Assembly (NCBI GenBank): GCA_041648665.1
Contig: JBAZOP010000076.1
Location: forward strand, 1 to 13,694
DNA length: 13,694 bases
Direction: 5' to 3'
DNA from: a bacterium
Lineage (GTDB): Bacteria; UBA10199; 2-02-FULL-44-16; JAAZCA01
This document shows positions 6,782-13,694 of this stretch, one piece after another (the stretch's first letter is position 1; every line of letters begins with the position of its first letter). The notes beneath the pieces were generated by a model. It made no database searches. It had not been told where the DNA came from and saw nothing but the letters and a program-made list of their open reading frames with translations. Position numbers and translations under genes: made by a program.

Positions 6782-7342
6782 TTACCAGGTTCTCACCGGG
6801 CCAACGTCGATGTGCACGAAGTCACTGCCTGCGTAGGTGCCGACGCCGCCTGTGGCGAGCGAACGGGCATACTTCGCGAGCTCATGCTTGGAGACTCCGG
6901 GGATGGCGATGTCTGCGGCCATGCCCTGGATGTGGAGGCTGTTGTGCGCGACCCTCGAGAGCCGCCTCTTGAGCGCGCTGTTGTACTCGAAGCTGCGATA
7001 ACCCGAAACAACCCTGACGCTTTCCGCGTTGAAGTGGTCCTGGACGTTGTCGATGAGCTCCACGAGCTTGAGCGAAATCGGAAACCTCTCGCCGCCGCCG
7101 TGACAGCGCAGCGTGTGGTCGATGGCCGTAAGCGCCTCGTCCCTGTAGAAGCCGTCAGGGTCGCGGTATAGGATGGTTATCGTCTCGCCGGTGTGCGTGT
7201 CGGTTATCTTTATCTTGCCGTCGCCGGTATAGATGAATGGGGAATTGTGGGCGACCGATGACTCGAGCGGAGAGGGGGGCATGGCCATCACGGCAAACAT
7301 CGCAGCCACAAGAATGATAAAACCGGATATTGCCCTCATCAT
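6782..7342 (-). CDS. M15-type (DUF882/YcbK-like) peptidoglycan peptidase
   Basis: The 186-residue protein has an N-terminal hydrophobic segment (about residues 4-21) that acts as signal peptide or anchor, so it works outside the inner membrane. The zinc-peptidase motifs of family M15A are complete: SLHIQGMAADI supplies His137 and Asp144, and FVHIDVGP supplies His177. SGYRS (113-117) is also typical. Relatives such as YcbK (MepK) cleave peptide cross-links in peptidoglycan; the exact bond cut here is unknown. Two adjacent ATGs occur. A perfect AGGAGG lies 1 base from the first and 4 from the second (7339), so the second is the likelier start. The gene is divergent from its paralog at 7407 and leads a Cys-rich gene. 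Confidence 0.85.
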   Translation of the reverse strand: MMRAISGFIILVAAMFAVMAMPPSPLESSVAHNSPFIYTGDGKIKITDTHTGETITILYRDPDGFYRDEALTAIDHTLRCHGGGERFPISLKLVELIDNVQDHFNAESVRVVSGYRSFEYNSALKRRLSRVAHNSLHIQGMAADIAIPGVSKHELAKYARSLATGGVGTYAGSDFVHIDVGPVRTW

Positions 7343-7406
7343 TCCTCCTGACTATATATCGGTTGGTTGGAGGAAAAAGTTACGCGAAAAGAACAAGGGG
7401 AATAAT
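7343..7406. promoter_or_regulatory. Shared divergent promoter region of the peptidase pair
   Basis: Only 64 bp separate the two divergent peptidase genes, so both promoters or an overlapping pair must lie here or reach into the coding regions. The stretch contains ACTATATATCGG (7352-7363) as an AT-rich core and both ribosome sites. No clear -35 boxes are seen. Shared control is likely but not shown. Confidence 0.35.
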
Positions 7407-8315
7407 ATGCGTAAGTTGTTGTTATTGTTAATAATTATTACTATTACCCAGTTTTCGGCCATCTTTGGCCATGCCCAGGCCCCGCAAAAGCAACTCCCCA
7501 GCCTCAAAAACGACGGCCTGATCGCGATCTACAACTTCCATGAGGACGAATACGCGGAGATCCAATACCGCGATGCGAAGGGCTACAGCAAAGAAGGCCT
7601 CAAGGAGATCGCGCACATCATGCGCTCGCGCGGCGACGGGGCAGAGAGGCAGATCGACATACGTCTCATCGAGCTCATCGACAACGTCCAGGACCACTTC
7701 AACGCCGAGACAGTCGAGCTGATTTCAGGGTATCGGAGCCCGGGCTACAACGACCTGCTGCGCGATAACGGCAGGGGAGCAGCGAGAGAGAGCCTGCACA
7801 AGCAGGGGCTAGCCGCCGACATACACATAGACGAGGTCGACGAAGCCGTGCTCCACGGATACGCGAAATCGCTCGGCGTGGGCGGGACAGGACTCTATCC
7901 CCGCTACTACTTCGTGCACGTGGACGTAGGCGAACCGCGGTCCTGGGTCATGGACGAAAAGAAGGGACGCGAGCTCATAGGCACAGGCAACAACCCGAAC
8001 GCCTCGTGGAGCGCGGTCACTGACCAGAATCTATACAAGCCCGGCGACAGCATCTCGATCAAGGCCACGAACAACGGATATGGGACAGAGGGAATTCAGA
8101 AGAACATCTGGCTCGACGGATTCCGCAAGGGCAAGTGGTCCGAGCACGTGCAGCTCTCAAAGGGCGGCGGCAAACGCCTCAAGTCCGGGAAATCCGCGAC
8201 GTTCGACGTGAAGCTTCCTGATGATCAGCGGCTCGGCAAGTACAGGCTCGTGATCTTCACCTCCAGCGACTTCTCCGTACCACCCGCATACTCGAATGAG
8301 TTTTATATACGCTAG
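7407..8315 (+). CDS. M15-type peptidoglycan peptidase with C-terminal extra domain
   Basis: The 302-residue protein has a signal peptide (residues 1-24, RKLLLLLIIITIT core), then a conserved M15A zinc-peptidase domain to about 180. SGYRSPGYN lies at 107-115, SLHKQGLAAD gives His131 and Asp138, and HVDVG gives His171. Residues about 185-302 form an added domain that reads like a beta-sandwich (alternating strands such as YKPGDSISIKATNNGY, KYRLVIFTSS). It may bind a wall or partner protein. The domain 1 sequence is close to that of the divergent neighbour, for example LIELIDNVQDHFNAE against LVELIDNVQDHFNAE. I chose the ATG at 7407 because AAGGGG lies 6 bases upstream and a signal peptide follows. 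The open frame runs back to 7233, but that part overlaps the neighbour gene. Confidence 0.87.
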   Translation: MRKLLLLLIIITITQFSAIFGHAQAPQKQLPSLKNDGLIAIYNFHEDEYAEIQYRDAKGYSKEGLKEIAHIMRSRGDGAERQIDIRLIELIDNVQDHFNAETVELISGYRSPGYNDLLRDNGRGAARESLHKQGLAADIHIDEVDEAVLHGYAKSLGVGGTGLYPRYYFVHVDVGEPRSWVMDEKKGRELIGTGNNPNASWSAVTDQNLYKPGDSISIKATNNGYGTEGIQKNIWLDGFRKGKWSEHVQLSKGGGKRLKSGKSATFDVKLPDDQRLGKYRLVIFTSSDFSVPPAYSNEFYIR

Positions 8316-8330
8316 ACCTTCGAGTGTGCG

Positions 8331-8957
8331 TCAGCCTATCGAGCTCTCTTCGTCCGGGCCGGGTTTGTAGGGCTCCTCGCATGGAGGAGTAAGCGGTACC
8401 TTTGCGACCGTAAGCTCATGGCTGTCCAGCACCTCGCCTTCCAGGTCCACGAATTTCACCGAGATGTCAGGTTCCTTCACGTCTATCACCGCAAAGGTCG
8501 GCATCGCGCCACGGTCCGTCTCTGATTTCAAGTGCCCCGGGTTTATCACGATGAGCCCGTCGATCGCCTTCATGACCCCGAACTTGTGCGTATGCCCGTG
8601 CAGGAGCACCTGCGCGCCATATTTAGACATCGCCCTGCCGGGATTCATGTCGCCGTGCTTGTCGTGCTTGTCGCGCGTGGGCGTGTGGCTAATGAGGAAT
8701 ACTACCCCGCCGAAATCCTTTATGAGCCTGTGCGATACATTGTCGTCCATCCATGCCGCCTCGTACATGCCCGGCACCGCGTATAGAGCCCTGCCCCTGG
8801 GGTCGAGTTTCTGCGCGTCCGCATAGTCGTCGCCGAGATGCACTATGGCCTCGACCCCGAATTTCTTGACCATGAGATCAGCGGCCTTCTGCATCATCGC
8901 GACATTGCCGTGCGAATCGCTCATCACCCCGAGGATCATGAACGATTTATATGCCAT
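8331..8957 (-). CDS. YfcE/MJ0936-type metallophosphoesterase
   Basis: This roughly 208-residue cytoplasmic protein belongs to the calcineurin-like phosphoesterases. Visible metal-site motifs are SDSHGN (15-20 in the longer reading), HLGDD (42-46), SHTP near 92-95, and LHGHTHKFG (121-129), then NPGH in place of the usual NPGS. The usual GN(H/C)D/E motif is missing; the same place reads VPGMYEAAW. That loss of the catalytic Asn may mark a subfamily with altered chemistry. The substrate is unknown. A Pro/Glu-rich tail (PPCEEPYKPGPDEESS) ends the protein. Start choices are GTG 8963, ATG 8957 or ATG 8939. None has an ideal ribosome site, and the last matches the short N-terminus common in the family. 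It is divergent from the small gene at 9017. Confidence 0.82.
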   Translation of the reverse strand: MAYKSFMILGVMSDSHGNVAMMQKAADLMVKKFGVEAIVHLGDDYADAQKLDPRGRALYAVPGMYEAAWMDDNVSHRLIKDFGGVVFLISHTPTRDKHDKHGDMNPGRAMSKYGAQVLLHGHTHKFGVMKAIDGLIVINPGHLKSETDRGAMPTFAVIDVKEPDISVKFVDLEGEVLDSHELTVAKVPLTPPCEEPYKPGPDEESSIG

Positions 8958-9016
8958 TCCCACTTTTGTCGCAACTTTCCCGGAATTCTGCCGATAACGT
9001 ATATGAGAGGTCGGCC

Positions 9017-9181
9017 ATGCTGCTTCCCGAGGTCATAGAGAGGATGAGACGCGAGAGGGAGGAGAGGGAAAACTCCCTTGCAGAGCTGTGGCTGCCCCTG
9101 CCTGAAGTCGATTATACCGAGGAAAACAGGGACGAGGAGGAAAAGACCGCAGGCTCGGTCATAGTGATCGATCTGCTCTAA
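9017..9181 (+). CDS. Small 54-residue protein, basic helix and acidic linker
   Basis: This short gene has a good ribosome site (GAGAGG, 6 bases before the ATG). It encodes a patterned protein: an N-terminal amphipathic, charged helix (PEVIERMRREREERENSLAE), a Leu/Pro motif LWLPLPEVDY (24-33), an acidic linker (EENRDEEEK) and a hydrophobic end SVIVIDLL. The gene ends just before a strong terminator, which supports a real transcript. I do not recognise a family. A Pro-rich LPLPE core followed by a terminal hydrophobic strand suggests a peptide that docks on a partner. It is divergent from the metallophosphoesterase. A longer ATG-started reading (8951) would overlap that gene. Confidence 0.6.
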   Translation: MLLPEVIERMRREREERENSLAELWLPLPEVDYTEENRDEEEKTAGSVIVIDLL

Positions 9182-9189
9182 CTCATTGA

Positions 9190-9239
9190 AATAAAAGAGG
9201 AGGCCTGGGACCCGAAGGGGGGCCCAGGCCTCTTTTATT
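9190..9239. terminator. Bidirectional Rho-independent terminator
   Basis: AATAAAAGAGGAGGCCTGGG and CCCAGGCCTCTTTTATT form a long, near-perfect stem with a 3-base bulge and a GC-rich loop. The outer A/T arms provide a T-rich tail on both strands. It lies between the convergent small gene and hppA and would end transcription of both. Confidence 0.88.
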
Positions 9240-9255
9240 CTGTCCTGATTTCTTA

Positions 9256-11337
<2,082 letters not shown>

Positions 11338-11361
11338 ATACCGCACTCCTTATGATGTGAC

Positions 11362-11389
11362 CGCACGAGACCATCCCGTGCGATTTTTT
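11362..11389 (+). terminator. Terminator-like hairpin facing the + strand
   Basis: CGCACG (11362-11367) and CGTGCG (11377-11382) form a perfect 6-bp stem followed by ATTTTTT on the + strand. That is the layout of a Rho-independent terminator for rightward transcription, yet no + strand gene lies upstream. On the coding (minus) strand the stem is preceded by A6 and has no T-tract, so it should not end the ntpK-hppA transcript. The T-run abuts the ntpK stop codon. Confidence 0.45.
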
Positions 11390-11796
11390 CAGAAGAGAAA
11401 CACGCCTACCAGCGACAATACGGCATATGTCTCAGGCATGGCAGCCGCCACTATCCCGTTGGCCAGGGTGTTGCGATCCTCGGCTATGGCCCTGATGCCT
11501 GCTGCGCAGACCCTGCCCTGCCATATCGCGCTCAAGAAACAGGCTGTTCCGACCATGAGGAGCATATAGCCCACGCCGGGCTCCACGCCGAGCAGGGGCC
11601 GTTTGAGCATTGCGGCCACGAGCGTGTAGATGCCCTGCGTGCTGGGGGCGATCGCCAGCGGCATCACGCCGTAGAAGCGCTGTTTCCCTGCGCCCATGGA
11701 GGCGGAAAACGAGACGGCCAGCCCCCACGCTGATCCGGAAAGCCCCAGGCCGATACCGAAGTAAAAAAACAGCCTCTCCAACACAAAGGCATCCAT
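11389..11796 (-). CDS. ntpK: V-type ATPase proteolipid subunit K
   Basis: The 135-residue protein is the c-ring subunit of a V/A-type ATPase, made of two fused hairpins (four membrane segments). Its carboxylate is in the fourth segment (AAAMPETYAVLS, Glu122), while the second segment has STQG (52-55) instead of an acid. This matches Enterococcus hirae NtpK. Thr53, Gln54, Gln93 (AIWQGRV) and Glu122 line up with the Na+ ligands Thr64, Gln65, Gln110 and Glu139 of that protein, and the 29-residue spacing from the last Gln to Glu is the same. Na+ coupling is therefore plausible. The ATG at 11796 has AAGGAG 6-7 bases upstream; the open frame extends 16 codons further without support. It lies 66 bp after ntpI. 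Confidence 0.92.
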   Translation of the reverse strand: MDAFVLERLFFYFGIGLGLSGSAWGLAVSFSASMGAGKQRFYGVMPLAIAPSTQGIYTLVAAMLKRPLLGVEPGVGYMLLMVGTACFLSAIWQGRVCAAGIRAIAEDRNTLANGIVAAAMPETYAVLSLVGVFLF

Positions 11797-11862
11797 GCGC
11801 TGCTCCTTTTCATTTGGGGCTGCGGTACATAATGCCGAGCCCATGATTTGTAAACGGATTTA

Positions 11863-13632
11863 TCAAACCCCCTGCGCCTCCAGACGAAGGGGGGAATACG
11901 GTTCGCCGTCCAACATGGCGAATTTGGGCATGGCTTCCACCGCATGGAGCCTTGCCGAATGCACCAGCGAACCCACGATGCCGATCACCAGGTTGAAAAA
12001 GTGGCCGATCACGAGCATCGCAAGCGCCGCGATCGGGCCCAGGATCGGGCCGACCGAGCCGGCGTCCCTTGCCAGCATGTTCACCACAGACGCGATCGAG
12101 CAGGAGGCGAGCCCCAGGCCGAAGAGCCTGGAATAGGACATCACGTCGCCCAGGAGCCCCACGTGCCCGTACAGCCCCCACATGCCGAGTCCGAATCTGA
12201 TCAAGGGATTCTTCGCATTCGAGGAGAAGACGAGGACCGCCAGTATCCCAACGCCGAACACGACCTGCCAGGCGGGGAGTTTTGTGACGAACATCACGCC
12301 GCCGATCAGGATACAGAGAGACCCTGTCTTCACGATCCTCCCGCTCCACGTGTGCGCGCCCACGATCGCGAGGATGAGGGCGATCGATATGTGCACTACG
12401 CCCAGGCCCATGGCTATCTTGAAGAAGAGCATGGGGTCGCCTATGCCCGGCGCCACCTTGAGCAGAATGGTCTCTCGGCCGAACGGCCATGCGCCGAACA
12501 GAGACCCGGTGAGCGCGCCCCACATCATAGTCGCAACGCCGAAGAGCAGGGTCATCCTCAATGCCACGATCGCCTGCGGAAATTTCCTGAGCAGCGCCTT
12601 CTTGAATATCATGGCGGCTATGATCATGGCGGCGCCATAGCCGACGTCGCCAAGACAAATGCCGAAAAAGAGCATCATGAATGGGGCGAAGAACATCGCA
12701 GGGTCCACGCCGCGGTACTCCGGAAAGCCGAGCAGGTGGAGCAGCGGCTCGAACACGCGCACGAGCCATGGATTTCTGGTCAGCACCGGCGGGGTTTCCT
12801 CGGGCAGGGGATCTCGCACGCCCACGACCACCGGGACCGCAAAGCGCGCTGCCGCTTCCTGGACGGTCGCTGCGCTCTCCGCAGGGATCCATCCCTCGAA
12901 GGCCATAACCGCCTCGTCCCTGAAGGCCCTTTCGTGAGCGCGCTGGAAGTCGTACTCCCGCTTCGCCTTCGCATGCAGGGTCTCGAGCTCATCGCGATGC
13001 ACTGCCGCGACCGCCAGGCGCTCGAGCAGGCCGTCTCTGGTCATCGAGAGCTCATCGCGCCTGGCCCGCATGGCGAAGAGCGAAGAGCGCGGCATCTCCA
13101 GCGCCGCAGCACCCGCGATCTCCACCTTTTTCACGCAAGAGGCGGTGACGAAGAGGACCTGCCTGCCGTTGCCCACGATCTTGGACACGACCCCGGCCGG
13201 GATATCGAGGGACTCGAACTCCTTTGCAGGCGCGCTCCATGCCTGGATGAATACGCCCTCCTCCGCGAGCTCTTCCACGTCGTGCGGCTCGAATTCGCCG
13301 AACGCGGACGCGTAGGCCATGTCCCTCTCGACGGAGACCAGTTTGTCGCTCGTGGATCTGAGCTCGCCGATCCATGACTCTATCTCATCAAAGGACGGCG
13401 CCTCTCTCCTGCCCGCATCTTCGACGATCGGAAAATCGCGAGAACGTATCTCGTGCAACACCTGCCTCTGGATATTGAGCCTGTGTTCGAGCTGCGCCGC
13501 AGCGATCGACTCGCCGGGCTCGGCGATATGCTCTGGATGCAGCACGCCCAGCTTCTGGACCATGCGCATGAGAGAGTCGCCCTCTCTGGCGAGGGTGAGA
13601 AACGTCACGCGTTTCATTTTGACTATGGCCAT
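11863..13632 (-). CDS. ntpI: V-type ATPase subunit I (membrane stator, a-type subunit)
   Basis: The 589-residue protein (family about 580-660) is the stator subunit that passes ions between the half-channels and the K ring. Residues 1-285 are the hydrophilic arm, with coiled-coil stretches around 45-60 and 190-240. The membrane domain runs from about 310 (FFAPFMMLFFGICLGDVGYG) to the end. The essential buried Arg lies in MSYSRLFGLGLA (Arg502), and the last helices carry VIGHFFNLVIGIVGSLVHSARLHAVE. Position after the end of a probable subunit D gene and before subunit K fits the usual gene order in spirochaetes and deltaproteobacteria. The ATG start is preceded by AGGATAGAG, 12 bp after the previous stop. 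Confidence 0.95.
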   Translation of the reverse strand: MAIVKMKRVTFLTLAREGDSLMRMVQKLGVLHPEHIAEPGESIAAAQLEHRLNIQRQVLHEIRSRDFPIVEDAGRREAPSFDEIESWIGELRSTSDKLVSVERDMAYASAFGEFEPHDVEELAEEGVFIQAWSAPAKEFESLDIPAGVVSKIVGNGRQVLFVTASCVKKVEIAGAAALEMPRSSLFAMRARRDELSMTRDGLLERLAVAAVHRDELETLHAKAKREYDFQRAHERAFRDEAVMAFEGWIPAESAATVQEAAARFAVPVVVGVRDPLPEETPPVLTRNPWLVRVFEPLLHLLGFPEYRGVDPAMFFAPFMMLFFGICLGDVGYGAAMIIAAMIFKKALLRKFPQAIVALRMTLLFGVATMMWGALTGSLFGAWPFGRETILLKVAPGIGDPMLFFKIAMGLGVVHISIALILAIVGAHTWSGRIVKTGSLCILIGGVMFVTKLPAWQVVFGVGILAVLVFSSNAKNPLIRFGLGMWGLYGHVGLLGDVMSYSRLFGLGLASCSIASVVNMLARDAGSVGPILGPIAALAMLVIGHFFNLVIGIVGSLVHSARLHAVEAMPKFAMLDGEPYSPLRLEAQGV

Positions 13633-13644
13633 CTCTATCCTTGA

Positions 13645-13694
13645 TCAAGCGCTCTCGAACGATTCCTGTTTCCCGAGCAACGAGGCCTGCGCTA
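13645..13694 (-). CDS. C-terminal end of a gene, probably V-ATPase subunit D (partial)
   Basis: The window edge cuts this gene. Only the last 15 codons and the TGA are present, ending in LLGKQESFESA. The frame is open to the window edge and ends 12 bp before ntpI. Subunit D commonly precedes subunit I in V-ATPase operons, so it is probably atpD/ntpD, but the fragment is too short to prove it. Confidence 0.45.
   Translation of the reverse strand, partial: AQASLLGKQESFESA

Noticed and set aside
7233..7406. Longer start of the second M15 peptidase
   Set aside because: The extra 58 codons overlap the divergent gene and place the signal peptide internally; the ATG at 7407 has a good ribosome site and signal peptide.
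11944..13377. 477-codon + strand ORF opposite ntpI
   Set aside because: Antisense shadow, rich in His, Arg, Glu and Asp, with no motif, while the minus strand has a clear subunit I.

Overview
The window is GC-rich chromosomal DNA from a Gram-negative-type bacterium. Supporting signs are a Sec-exported TRAP binding protein, a lipoprotein signal and exported peptidoglycan peptidases. A TatT-type TRAP operon, a bacterial V-type ATPase and a membrane pyrophosphatase together suggest a deltaproteobacterium-like lineage or a related candidate phylum. No rRNA or tRNA is present to settle this, and the taxonomy is inference.

Layout. Positions 4-882 (-) encode an ExeA/GspA-like AAA+ ATPase, followed by about 550 bp of AT-richer DNA with at most one doubtful small ORF. 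Positions 1437-5174 (-) are a tight TRAP operon transcribed tatT, dctP, dctQ, dctM: a lipoprotein with helical repeats, the periplasmic binding protein, and the small and large permeases. Its upstream region (about 5220-5410) has no good protein gene but holds inverted repeats. Next, on the + strand, is a toxin-antitoxin pair (HTH antitoxin and Doc-type toxin, 5493-6157) preceded by a striking 29-bp tandem palindromic operator.

Positions 6198-8315 hold two divergent M15-type (DUF882/YcbK-like) peptidase genes that are clear paralogs. The minus-strand copy is followed by a cysteine-rich protein of unknown function. A metallophosphoesterase (8331-8957, -) follows. It is divergent from a 54-codon small gene (9017-9181, +), which ends at a strong bidirectional terminator at 9190-9239.

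The rest (9256-13694, -) is an ion-pump cluster. In transcription order it holds the last codons of a gene that is probably V-ATPase subunit D, then subunit I, subunit K (proteolipid) and hppA, a membrane pyrophosphatase. The K subunit keeps the polar residues that bind Na+ in Enterococcus hirae NtpK, and HppA carries the K+-dependent signature. The two pumps may therefore both maintain a Na+ (or H+) gradient, which could also drive the Na+-symporting TRAP system. That link is inference.

I found no wholly new system. The least explained parts are the 54-aa protein, the Cys-rich protein beside the peptidase pair, the tatT upstream region, and the binding-protein variant in which the usual ligand-binding Arg is replaced.
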